Shown: in pieces, positions 23,071 through 34,900 of the stretch
How positions within the stretch are numbered: the first letter of the stretch is position 1
Layout of the letters: every line of letters starts with the position of its first letter
From: Nissolia schottii
Taxonomy: Eukaryota > Streptophyta > Magnoliopsida > Fabales > Fabaceae
Assembly (NCBI GenBank): GCA_003254905.1
Contig: QANU01067122.1
Location: forward strand, 1-64,000
DNA: 64,000 bases
Direction: 5' to 3'
Program-made: the position numbers and the translations under genes
Notes under the pieces: model-generated
Told to the model about the DNA's origin: nothing
The model's database searches: none
The model's input: only the letters and a program-made list of their open reading frames with translations

Positions 23071-24065
23071 TACTATCTGCATCCGAATGAAAATCCATCA
23101 CTAGTTCTTGTTTCCACTCTTCACAATGGTGCCAATTACCATAGTTGGTCTCGTGCTATGCGTATGGCACTTCTCTCCAAGAACAAGGTGTGATTCATTG
23201 ATGGCACCATATCCATGCCTGCTCCTAACTCTCCTCTCTATGGTCAATGGGAACGACACAACTGCATGGTTCTATCTTGGTTAATCTGATTGGTTGATCC
23301 TTCAATTGCTCAAAGCATTTTATGGCTTGATAAGGCTCATGAGATGTAGACCAAGCTCAAGGAGCGGTTTTCACAGGGCAATATGTTTCGAATTGCGGAT
23401 TTACATGAAGAAATTTCTTCCTTTCGACAAGGAGACTCTTTTATCACAAAATTCTTCACTGACTTGAAGGTATTATGGGACGAAATGGATGTGTTTCAGC
23501 CTCTTCCTGTGTGCAAATGTGTTGTTCAATGTAGTTGTGGTGCGTTTCTTGAGTTAAAGACTCGCATGAATGCTGATTGTGCCATCAATTTTCTCAAATG
23601 GCTCAATGATGCATATCACACCGTCTGCTCCCAGGTTCTTTTAATGGATCCAATACCACCTCTTAATCAGATTTTTTCTTTGGTGCTACAACATGAAAGG
23701 CAGTTGTGTTACGAAAATGGTTCTGATGCAAAATTGCTTCTTAGCTATGGTTCTGTTGCCAAACCTGTTCCTTCTATCAATGAGGGTGCCAAGAAATTCA
23801 ATTCTAAGCATGGCAATGCTAAGTCAAATGGCAATAAGTGCACGTTTTGTGGCTACCATGGCCATACTGTTGATGAATGCCACAAGAAACATTATTGTCC
23901 TTCTGGATATAAATCAAAGAAAGCTTCTGCTAATGCTGCAGTTGTTACTAATGTTGATGATGAGCACATTGCACCACAGAGCCCACCCTCTTCCTTTAGC
24001 TTTACAGCTGAACAATATCAGATTTTGCTAGCCTTGATTCAGCAACATATTCGTGGTTTGAGGTA
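23071..24065 (+). pseudogene. Copia gag with zinc knuckle (broken)
   Basis: Reads NGANYHSWSRAMRMALLSKNK, then a stop, then WL-rich gag core words and a longer open part from 23383. The latter includes FRQGDSFITKFFTDLK and ends with the CCHC knuckle CTFCGYHGHTVDECHKKH at about 23848-23901. Gag forms the virus-like particle and packages element RNA; this copy has at least three internal stops. It belongs to the 22498-27553 element. Confidence 0.8.
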
Positions 24066-24129
24066 AGCACAAGTCAATTTTACACATGCCAACAATGTTA
24101 CCACCACTCCTATAGTAGGTACTACTAGT

Positions 24130-25362
24130 AGTGCATTTTGGATATTGGATTCTGCCCACAAACCACATATGTTGCTCATTGAATTCCTTCCCATCTTATA
24201 TGCAATTATTCCCACCTATAGCCATTAATCTTCCTAATGGCCAAGTCCTCTTTTCTTAGTATGCAGGGACTGTGATACTCACTCCATCCTCTTGCTTGAC
24301 TAATGTCCTATATTTGCCCAATTTTCATTTCAATCTAATTGCAGTTACAAAGCTTTGCACTGATTTGGAATGTAAACTCATTGTGTTCTCTGATCATTGT
24401 ATCATTCAGAACATCCTCAACTTGAACCAGATTAGAATTGCTAGAGCCAAGGCTGGATTATACATCCTAGAAAGCCCTATCCCCTATATATTTTCTAAGC
24501 AATTGCCAATTTTCGTTAATTTTGTTTCTGCCAATAAGTTTGATCTATGGCACTTTAGACTTGGCCATGTAGGCTCAGATAAATTGAGATTACTCCATAA
24601 TATACATTCATTTGTTCCTATTTGTACAAAGAATACTCCTTGTGATGTATGCCACTTTTTAAAGCAAAAAGTTGTTTCTTTTCATATAAGCAATTTAGTT
24701 TCTGTTGTTGTCTTTGACATGTTACATGTAGATATATGGGGCCCTGTCCCTACTACATCCATTCAAGGATATAGATATTTTCTTACAATTGTGGATGATA
24801 AAGGTAGACATACATGGCTCTTTTTGCTCAAGTCTAAAGTTGAGGCTTCCCCTGCACTTAGAGCATCACGATAGCCACTCAATTTGCCAAACCAGTCAAA
24901 GTAATTAGGTCTGATAATGGACCTGAGTTCCTCTTGAGAGACTTTTATGCAGCTAGAGGAATAGTTCATCAAGTGAGTTGTGTACAGACTCCTCAACAAA
25001 ATGTTATTGTTGAGAGAAAACACCAACATCTTCACCTTCTCAATGTCACTAGATCATTGTTGTTTCAGGCCAACTTACCTAGCTCATTTTGGTCCTTTGT
25101 TGTCTTACATGCATGTTTTCTTATCAATAGAATACCTACAAAGGGATCCAACAGTACATCACCATACACTGTCCTACATAATAAGGAACCTGATATTACT
25201 TTCCTAAAGGTTTTTGGTTGCTTGGTTTATGCTTTCTCACTCCACAAAAACAAGACAAAGTTGGATAAGAGGGCACGGAAATGTGTATTTTTGGGCTACA
25301 AATATGGCATCAAAGGTTTTTTCCTGTATGATATCCACTCTACAGAAGTTTTCCTCGGCTGA
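24130..25362 (+). pseudogene. Copia protease and integrase region (broken)
   Basis: The protease site appears as WILDSA near 24143, where the family has DSGATDH, so the catalytic Gly and the downstream motif are altered. The GAG-pre-integrase stretch follows, with LWHFRLGHVGSDKL and C..C (DVCHFLKQK) near 24545-24665. The integrase core then shows DIWGP near 24734, SDNGPEF near 24915 and ERKHQH near 25015. The last of these supplies the third acid of the DDE triad. Frameshifts near 24870 and around 25370 separate the pieces. Confidence 0.8.
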
Positions 25363-25719
25363 AATGCCTACATCTATGAGAATTTCTTCCCATATCATCA
25401 TAATTCTCCCTCTTCTTGTTCCTAACAACAGGACTATATTCTGCCTGCTACCATACCTAAAAGTGTTCCAGCAGATGATTTACATCCTCATATCTCATCA
25501 TTTCCCATTCCCTCTAAACACACTGATCAAATTCAGTCTCACAACTCATTTGATTATGTTGTCTCTCTCAGAAGATCCATCAGAACAAAGTAACCACCCT
25601 CCTATCTTTAGGATTATCATTGCAATTTGGTTGCAAGATCCACTAATAATTCCACCCTTGTTGTTACACCATCAAGCATATCCACTCCTTATCCTTTGAG
25701 TTTTGTTCTCTCTTATAAC

Positions 25720-27368
25720 AATCTTTTAACAGCACATAGATCATATGCTCTCTCCTTATCAACTCTTACTGAGCCTACCAGCTATGGTGCTGCAGTCAAG
25801 CACAATTGTTGGAAGGAAGCCGTGAATGTTGAAATCACAGCACTAGAACAACTGCACTTAGAAATTGGTTGATCTACCTGAGGGAAAGGTTCCTATTGGT
25901 TGCAAATGGGTATATAAGATCAAGCTAAAAGCTGATGAGAGCATAGAGAGGTACAAAGCACGCTTAGTTGAAAAAAGATATACTCAAACCCATGGCATTG
26001 ATTACATGGATACATTTAGCCTAGTTGCCAAAATGACTATTGTAAGACTTTTGTTGTCCTTAGCATCTATCAAGGGTTGGCATTTACAACAACTAGATGT
26101 CAACAATACTTTCCTCCATGGTGATTTACATGTGGAGCTATACATGAAGTTGCCACAAGGTTTCAAACGTTCTAAGTCTATTCAAGTGTACTTGCTGCTG
26201 AAATCTCTCTATGGCCTGAAACAAGCCAGCAGGCAATGGTTTTCTAAACTCTCTACTGCATTCTTGTCTCATGGTTTCACATAATCCCCATATGATCACT
26301 CTCTATTTCTTAAATCCGCAGATGGTTCATTCATAGCCCTCCTAGTATATGTTGATGATATAATTCTGGCTGGTGATGATTTGAATGAAATCAACAACAT
26401 CAAAAGATTTCTAGATGACCAATTTAAAATCAAGACCTAGTGGATCTCAAATTCTTCCTTGGCCTTGAAGTGGCCAGAACTCCTCAAGGTATTTCAATTT
26501 ATCAAAGGAAATATGCCCTTGAGATTCTTTCGGATGAAGGCTTACTTGGTTGCAAACCAATGGTAACACCAATGATCTCATCTCACAAATTATCCAAGGA
26601 GACAGGAGATCCACTACCTAATCCAACCCCTTATCAAATATTGGTTGGGAGACTCATATATTTGACAACAACAAGACATGATTTGTCTTTCTCTATTAAC
26701 CAATTAGCACAATTCATGTCTAACCCCACAACAGTTCATCAACAAGCAGCTGATGAACTGATGAACTGGTAGTGGATTAACTAATGAAGTGCTTGTTGAT
26801 CAACACCGATGATAAACAGCTCTGACCTGGATTGGGCTTGTTTCTTCCATCATCTTCTGAACTGCAGCTGAAGGCATATAGTGATGCAAATTGGGCAGGA
26901 TGCTCGGATACACGCAGGTCAACTACAAGTTTTTGTGTTTACCGTGGTGATTCTATGCTCAGTTGGAAGTCAAAGAAGCAAGTCATCATCTCTCGATCAT
27001 CCTGTGAAGATGAATATCATGCACTTGTAGCTGTCACTTATGAATTGTAATGGCTTTCTTATCTGCTACAAGACTTTGGCATCAAGACAGAGAATACTAC
27101 TGCCATCTTTTGCAAAGCCAATCAACGATCCAAATAGCACACAATCCGGCCTTCCATGAGCATACGAAGCTTATAGAATTAGATTGCCACTTGGTTCATG
27201 ACAAAGTACAAAGTGGTTTCATTCAATTACTACCCATTACTTCGAAACTTCAACTAGCAAACATCCTAACTAAACCATTACCTCCAGCCATGTTTCAGTT
27301 CTTACATACCAAACTTGGATTACTTAATGTTTTTCTTAAACCTAATTCCAAGTTTGAGGGGGAACGTT
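25720..27368 (+). pseudogene. Copia reverse transcriptase and RNase H region (broken)
   Basis: RT begins near [20 protein letters not shown] (25900) and includes the core [12 protein letters not shown] and [12 protein letters not shown] stop at about 26282 precedes the catalytic YVDD (26348-26359). The RNase H part reads YSDANWAGCSDTRRSTT near 26877, and then ISRSSCEDEYHAL. Further stops fall near 26440, 26770 and 27048. Polymerase and RNase H would copy element RNA into DNA; this copy cannot. Confidence 0.8.
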
Positions 27369-27553
27369 AATAGGAGACAAACCCTTAACTCATTGTGTAT
27401 GGAAGGAGTTAGTTAGAGTAGTTATGTTAGTTAGAGAAAATAGTTAGTTATGTTAGTTAGCAGACTTGCACAACAAGTAACTGCAACTCTGTATATATAT
27501 ATATGAGCATAGCTCTCTGCAATGATTTTGATTAAATCTTTCAGAATTTTGTT
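27367..27553 (+). repeat. 3' LTR of the copia element
   Basis: 187 bases nearly identical to the 5' LTR at 22498-22680. Differences include two extra TA units and a few substitutions near the right end. It follows the polypurine tract. The small number of differences suggests a fairly recent insertion relative to the decay of the coding part, but I did not compute a divergence. Confidence 0.85.
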
Positions 27554-27558
27554 AAGAC

Positions 27559-28356
27559 TTTTTTTTTTTTTTCCAGTTTGGCTTTGTTATTTTAAGGAAT
27601 AAAAATAATATTTTTACTTTTCATTTTAATTATTTAAATAAAAAATATCAAACATTTTTAGATGGATCGAATGTAAAATTTCACTTGTATGAATATTCGA
27701 TTATTTGTCTACTTTTTATTTATAAATTTTATTTTTTGGTCGAAGAATTATGGTTGCCAACTTTTCATAATACAATATGGGTTGGGTAAGGTTTTACTGG
27801 TCCAAACCAAATCCGACCCGGACCGGCTCAAATTAAGACACCTCCAGCCCAATAATAGATGCCGACTCATACGCTCTAGACCACATTTAAATTTTTCTGT
27901 TTGGGTACTGAGAAACAGAGTAAGTGAAGGAAATTAATTGGGTAAACGAATTCGATTGAACTTGTAAGTAACGTGGTGGAAGCATTGCATTCCCCAAACT
28001 CACTCGCTGACACAGTGTCTCTCTGCATTTCTGTTTGTGTGTTTTCGCCATCTAATGTTGCTGTGATCATGCCTCATGGGCACAATGCTCACTAGCTGTT
28101 TGATAAAATGCTTCAATTGAATCTTTAAGCACACGACACTGTGATCATAGAAGAAGTTAAGCAAGAAATGTTTTTGCATTGTGTTTGGAAAGTTTAAAAG
28201 TAGGAAATGATTTGATTTGAAATAATTTGACTTGATTTGTGCATGAGAGGTAGATGACATTAATTAATGTGTCAACACTGCTTTAGCATGTTCTTAGACG
28301 CACAATTTATTCATGCTGCAGGAACTGGGTATCATAACCCGTTGTACTACTCTGAA
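27559..28356. other. Upstream region of the thioredoxin-fold gene
   Basis: No gene. It presumably holds the promoter and a 5' leader. A coding-poor, pyrimidine-rich stretch at 28000-28060 looks like leader sequence. An acceptor CTGCAG just before 28322 suggests a spliced 5' UTR or a small extra first exon that I could not place. Confidence 0.35.
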
Positions 28357-30673
28357 ATGGAAGACCCTTCGTTTTTCGATCAGATGATCAGTCATCTTCG
28401 TTCTACATGCAAGTATGACTTCTTCACTGCCACTTATATTTTTCGATTTCTAGATAGTGACTATCAGATACTTTTTCCCGTGGTTTTGAAATCATTATGC
28501 AGATGTTCACTTCATGCATTGTATTATTTTTCTTTAGGCCTTTTGTATTTTATAGTCATGTATTATTCAAGCTGAGTGGATGGAATGGAAAATTATTTTG
28601 TGTGTTCCTTGTGATAAAATAGTGTCACTCAAGTTTAAGGAAATATTTACCATATAGACAAAACACCTGCCATGCTGTATGAGACTTAATGTTGGGTGGT
28701 AAAAAAGTCAATAAGGGAAGATGGCTAATGTTGTAGATATCAGAATTTTGCGTTGAATGAGTTAATATTCTAGATAAAATATGATTAGGAATGAATATGT
28801 TGGACAGAAATTTGGGGTATCACCTACTATAGAAAAGATGATAGAATCTCTTGTCTTTAAGACAGAATCTTGTATTAGATGGTTTGATCATATGAGGAGA
28901 AGACTTGCATAGTCTCAAAAGAAGAGTAGATTAATAGAGGGTAGCTCAATAGATGGAGGTAGAGGCCAGAGTGAGATGAAATATAACTATAGGTGAAACC
29001 ATCAAATCTATGTATCCGATTCCACCTAGTGGGAAAATGTTTTGTTTTGATTGTTGATTGAAGAGTTCTTCAATCATGTGTATAAATCCTTGTAAGCTAA
29101 TTTCAAATATCTGTACATTACTAATAAAGTTTAGATGTGATTGACTATGGTTGCATGGTTTGCATAATTCAAATGCTGGCTTTCTTCTTATGGCACCATG
29201 CTCCAACTTCGTAGATAGGGACATTATCATATGCATTTTTCTAGGGGCAGTTTCACCTCATGATTATATTATTGTAAAGGGTCAAAATTTCTCTGAATTT
29301 TGTGTTAATATTAGGTATTATACTGGTTATCCGAAGGATCTTGGACCATCGCGGGTTATTCATTTCAGCTCTGAGCGTGAGTTTGTCAAGCTTCTTCATG
29401 AAGGTTATCCCGTGGTTGTTGCATTTACTATCAGGTGAGTGGAGGCATCCATTGAATTATTATTTGGTTGCCGCTACTTTGAAGTTTACTTTTAGATCTT
29501 AATGGAATGAGAAAAAGAAACAACTAAAAAGATTTTGGAATAACTATTAACTATTCAATGATGCAGGGGTAACTACACACGACATCTTGACAAAGTATTA
29601 GAGGAATCTGCTGCTGAGTTCTATCCGCATGTCAAATTCATGCGTGTAAGTCATTGTTCTTTGATGCACACTTGTAAGTTTGGCAGTCACATCAATAATA
29701 TCACACATTATGAAGCATAGCCATCCCTATCTTGTCTGGTGGGATGTATAAAACATGCAGACACATACACTCCTTAGTTTTAATGAGTTGGGAGTTTAGT
29801 TTTGAGGATTGTAGGATCTAGGGCACACAGTACAATCCCTCGCTTTATCAGCTTTTCCGTCTTTTATATTTTATTGGTTGTGTTGTGATTGTTAGTTTCT
29901 TTTACTTGGGTTTTGGCATTAAGACACTTTTCCCTGTACTTATTTTCTACATTATGCACACTGATGAACTGGTTATTTTCTTGTACTTTTCAGGTTGAAT
30001 GTCCAAAATATCCTGGGTTTTGTATAACTCGACAGAAGAATGAGTATCCATTCATTGAAATATTTTATAATCCGGAACAAGTACAGTATTCTTCGCTTGT
30101 TCATTTACAGTCTCCTTACTACACTGCCTAAATTGCCTATGGGAAGAGATTGTAATGAATTTTCTTTTGATGGCGTGATTAAGCAGAAAGCTTATAGTCT
30201 GTTGCTATAATATGGTTTTTACTCATAGGTTAATCATTTGAGCGATTACGTGACCATTTAAATCTTTATTGGAATTTGAGATTCCTGTTCTTTTATACAG
30301 GCAGCTAACCAGGGAAAGGTAGCTGATCCAAATATCACTAAATACAATGTGAAGGTTCTGCCTGTAAGTTTCTTTATTCTCCTTTCCTTAAGTCTAGATG
30401 GCAACTTTCAGGGAAATAGTATCCATCACTTGTTTCGAATTTTATTATTCTTTGGTTGAACTTTTCTTTCAAACAAATGTGTAAAATGAATCCATACCTA
30501 GGTAGTAAAGCAGAGAAAAATGCCATTGTGTGAGCTTTTTGAGTAAAATATTGAAATGTTTTGTATCTGATTTTCGTGTATTTGTGCACTTGCAGTTCTT
30601 CTACGACACTAGTGCTTATGGATTTAGAGAATTCTTCAAGCGCCATGGTATACGGGCATCAGATCCAAAGTAA
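28357..30673 (+). CDS. Thioredoxin-fold protein lacking a CXXC motif
   Basis: Six exons, 28357-28412, 29315-29434, 29567-29645, 29994-30080, 30301-30363 and 30596-30673, join to 160 residues with GT-AG introns. The protein reads as one thioredoxin-like domain. It has an early FVKLLHEGYPVVVAFTI strand where thioredoxins place the WCGPC site, then VKFMRVECP, and KVLPFFYD, which supplies the cis-Pro position before the last strands. The active-site CXXC is absent (IRGNYTRHLD stands there), so disulfide exchange by the usual mechanism is unlikely; a binding or structural role is more likely. Two Cys remain in ECPKYPGFC. The start is uncertain: the upstream frame stays open back to an acceptor at 28321, so an extra 5' coding exon is possible. 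No clear transit peptide in this form. The specific family member is not recognised. Confidence 0.85.
28780..29010 (+). pseudogene. LINE relic inside intron 1 of the thioredoxin-fold gene
   Basis: The frame reads RNEYVGQKFGVSPTIEKMIE, then after a small insertion CIRWFDHMRRRLA, then GGRGQ. This order (VGVAPI.EKM, LRWFGHV.RRP, GRGRP) is the familiar C-terminal stretch of plant LINE-type reverse transcriptase ORFs. It carries stops and frameshifts and is on the same strand as the host gene. Confidence 0.6.
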
Positions 30674-31998
30674 AGATCCTGTGGAAAAGTTTTAGCTTTC
30701 ATCCATTGAATGGACATTAAGTGATCATACTACCTGTTTTATTAATCTGTGTGTATCATTATAAGTTCACAACTTAAAGGCCAACAGATTGTGGACCTAT
30801 CTAGAAGGCATTTCTAGTCGAACCGAATTGTTGCATTTCTGTCTCAGCATACATTGGATATATCGTGTAAATGCTTGCTTATGCTGAGTTTGGGAGGTAA
30901 GTTATTGTCACCTGAAGGTACAAATTGCAGATTGAGGCGTTTATCTAAGTTTCCTTGCAACTACTCAAAAGTTAGTGGCTTTTTTGAGCAGCTACACCAA
31001 GCTAGTCGATTGTTTGTTTTAAATTTGCATTTATTTTATCCAATACGCCAAGTATACTTGTTAATCCAATAATATATAATTGGTATAAAAATGACGACGT
31101 CATTGCAATACTACCATGTTTGAACATGTTTTTACTACACATTAAACTATTCACATAATGAGCTAGACTTGTCCTGCTTCGAGCTTGATAAAAATTCAAC
31201 AAGAAAGCAAACACTAAATTCAAACGTCTACCGTCAAAAAACTCTATACGGATTAAGGAATTCGTATGGTATAATTTTGCTTTAATCTCTTCTATTTTTT
31301 ATTTGAAAAAAAAAACGTGAAACCATAATTGAGATCAAAGTTAATCATTAGAGAAAAGAAGAGACACTATTGGACTACTTATGATGCATCAATTACATAT
31401 CATCAATGTGCCAAGAGCAAGGCCGAAAGAGACACTCTACTCGAGACATTATTGGAGATGCTAGCAAACATAGAACATTGGCCAGCCAGATAGCCATCTA
31501 TGATACCATTTGCTCGGTGATCGTTCATGAGTCAAAACTATATATGCTGTGAGAACCATAGTACAAAAGCCCCAGCTTGTGGGTGGTTTTAGTAAATATG
31601 GTTTAATTTAGAGTGAGAGAGAGAGAGAAGGAAAAAAAAAATTGTATAACAGTGATGCAATAACTATCAGTCAGAAGATGTATAACGATACAGAGAAGGG
31701 AGAATTTGTTTGCATCTTTATACTCATAACCAGGAGCATTAACTGCCCAAATAAGAAAATGAAACTTTGCATTAACTGTCCAAGATAAAGTATCAACGTT
31801 GTGATTGAAAAAGACCACCTATTAAATCCTCCAACGTAAAATTTCCAGGGAATTTTAGCTTTGTGGACTTACAAGAGGTAAGGAATAAAACCACCCCAAG
31901 ATATATGCCACCTCCAAATCTCTTTAACATCAACCACAAAATAAATGGTCCGTCCCACTCTGAGTTTCAGTGACTTGCGCTCGCAAAGAAGACTTGAA
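30674..31998. other. Intergenic stretch between convergent genes
   Basis: Holds the 3' UTRs of the thioredoxin-fold gene and, on the other strand, the HAD gene. It includes block 1 of the duplicate pair (31462-31533) and a (GA)n run at 31612-31630. No gene is visible. Confidence 0.5.
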
Positions 31999-34900
31999 TC
32001 ACGGTGACAAGTCAAAATTTACCTCCAAAAGTGAGTAAAGATCAGCAAGTGAAGTCACCTTGAAATCTGGTTTGTGTTCAACATCAGCATACTTGGGAGA
32101 ATCATACCTTCCCGTCTCATCAAGCAAGCATGTAAAAGCACCAGCTCGCTTTCCACAAGCAACCTGTAATTAGGTCAAACATATGAATGCCGCAGATTTA
32201 TTATGAAAACATATGCATAGGATGGAATGACGGAAAGGGATTGCTTTGCAATTTTGTCAGAAGAAAGAAACCACTGTAAAAAGATCGGCTATATGACAAT
32301 TACACCATTCACGCCCAAATAAGACAATGAAATTTCACTTTGCTAGTTTTATATTGCTGTGTATTGATGACTCTCTTTCTTTTGGTCACAGTTCAAATGA
32401 ACTTGTCATATTTTAAAAGTTGAAAATTACAGAATAATAATTTTACAAGTAGGCATAACAATGGTGTAATGTAAGGTGGTTTCTCACCCACACCATGGGG
32501 TAAATATCCCGTGTTATTTAATTTATTTATTTTTTATAATCTTTATAACTAAATTTATTAATTTTTGTTATCATTTCATGATTTAATATGACATATTAAT
32601 GGATTATATGATCTAATATGATAAATTAATATTTTTCAATACAATATTTGTAGAGGTGCATCGTAAGCTCAAATGGTCCGCAAATCTCTAAACCTCTTAT
32701 AAATTGGCTCTTTCAATGATTTGACTAATGAAAAGTTTATTACAATCATATAGAACATGAAATAATAACAAAATTCGATGAATTTAGTTTTAAAATTATT
32801 AAAAATAAATAAATTAAGTAGCATAGGGTATTTACCCCATAGGGTAAGTAAGAAACCACCGTAATAAAAAGACAGAAATATGCAAATAATGTCTCTCGAC
32901 CTCACATCACAAGTTCAAGTTGAAGTACTTTTTAAATGTCTTATCACACAGAGGACCAATTTGTTCATGGCCTCCCATTGTCATCAGATTGTGTTGTCTC
33001 ATACGGAGAAATATACAACAGATAAAAGTTATCATATACACACTATGATAGATTTTTTTGACTACCTATGGTGAAAGGTAATGTTATTAGCAAATCAATT
33101 ATAAAATCATTTATTGTTATACAGGGTTTAGTCACTGTGCAGGACCCTCCTCACTGACTTATGAAACCCATATCAGAAGTGGCATAAAACTAACATAGAT
33201 AAAATGATGTGAAAATTGATTTTTAATGTTTAATCAAAGTTGAACAAGGAAAATAAAAGATCCACAAACATTATTTCCTCATAAAGATGATAATAAAAAT
33301 TGGTGCACTTGAAATTGCACAGCTACAACCATAACAGCATTGCAGTAGTTATGTATCATGCTTATCAATGTTATCAGGAAACAAGCCACTTACATCATCT
33401 TTAAGGCTATCCCCGACCATTATTACTTCATTTGGTTGAACTTCCCATGCAGAACAAATATGCAGTAGTGGAGCTGGATCAGGTTTATAAGGACGAAATT
33501 CCCTGCTTAATGCTGGAGAAAACGAAATCTGCAGCAATGAGATGCAATAGAAAACAGGAGAGTTTAACACTAAGAAAAGAAAGAATAAAGAGTCAAAAAG
33601 TAATTTCCTTCACTGTGTGGAGAGTTTAATACTATTTCCAGTCATGGAATATCAAAAAGAAGAGTGGATAAGAGAAACAGAAATGCGAATGTGCAATTTA
33701 TATTGAATCTATGAAAAAAGAGCACACGGACCCGTAGAAGAATATTTACCTACAAATAATCAGACAGTAATCCAGAATCCAGATGCCATAATATCAATCT
33801 ACTGTTCATGTTGCTTATTTCATTTTCTTAATCCTTGTGTATTAAAAGAAACAGAATAGGTAATGACTAATGGTTTAAGAAGTAATGTAAATTCCCAATA
33901 TTCAAGTTACATTTATGCACCATGGAAAGCATTTTTATGAAAGAAGGGACTTCATATATCCTAAACCATAATTATACAATAAAGAAAATGAAACAAAACA
34001 AAGCACCATTTTATGCGAGTATCAAGCAAGAGTTGAACTTCTCCATTACCACTTAGACTGATTTAGGTCATACCTACAGACAGATGAAAGCTTCACTGTA
34101 AAATTCCTATTCTGCACCTTTCATGGCAATTAGAGTGCAATTCATAGTTTATACCATAATAAATGGGGAAAAAATGGGTAACCTAATTTTCATACACAGC
34201 TTCCCCATACCAATATGACCCAACTCCCCTTGAAGGGTACACACACACACAATTTGTTAGAACTGGACTAAAGAGAGGGGAAAAGAGTAGGAATTTGGGA
34301 GAAAATTGAAGGAAATTGCTTTGTTATTGATGGAGTTCTTGAACAATGTGTTCTAAGAACCCTAGAATCATGTGTTTACACTTTCTTTTTCTTTCTTTTT
34401 TTTATACAATACGCTTGGACAAATTTTAAGGGCTTCTCTATCTCTCCATTACTCACCAAATGACTGAACTACCCTTTTCCTCCTTCTCCTATCGCTATTC
34501 ATAACCACCTAGTAACTAACTGACAATTAACTAAGAGTGTCCTATCACAGTTGCATGTGTTGATAAACTCACCCCAAATCGTTCATGGAACAAATCAACT
34601 GCTGACTTCACATTGCGTGTGATCAATCCCCTCCTGGAAGAAAAAAATATATATATCTCTAGCATAAGTAATTAAATCAATTTTAGAAGCATAACTACTG
34701 AGATCATACATCATTATCACTGGGACAAATTGGGTGCAGTCTTTCTTTCAAAAATAAATAGTTTTTGCTGCTGTTCAGTCATATTCCCAGTATAGATTTG
34801 GTAAGGAAAGGATCAAACAGAGAAAAATAACATACACTAATTAGAAAAACAAAAAAGAGAGAGAGAGAGAGAGAGATTCTGCTTCTGCTTAAAAATGATC

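Larger units (their letters stand above)
22498..27553 (+). mobile_element. Full-length but inactive Ty1/copia LTR retrotransposon
   Basis: About 5.06 kb with 183/187-bp LTRs and possible imperfect target duplications GAGAC (22493-22497) and AAGAC (27554-27558). The order is LTR, primer-binding-like TGGTATC at 22682, gag, protease, integrase, RT, RNase H, polypurine tract (GAGGGGGAA at 27356), LTR. This Pol order (integrase before RT) defines the copia superfamily. LTR ends read TT...TT, not TG...CA. Many stops and frameshifts break every domain (for example a stop right after KNKV near 23190, and one before SPYDHS at 26282). It cannot make an intact polyprotein. Confidence 0.9.
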
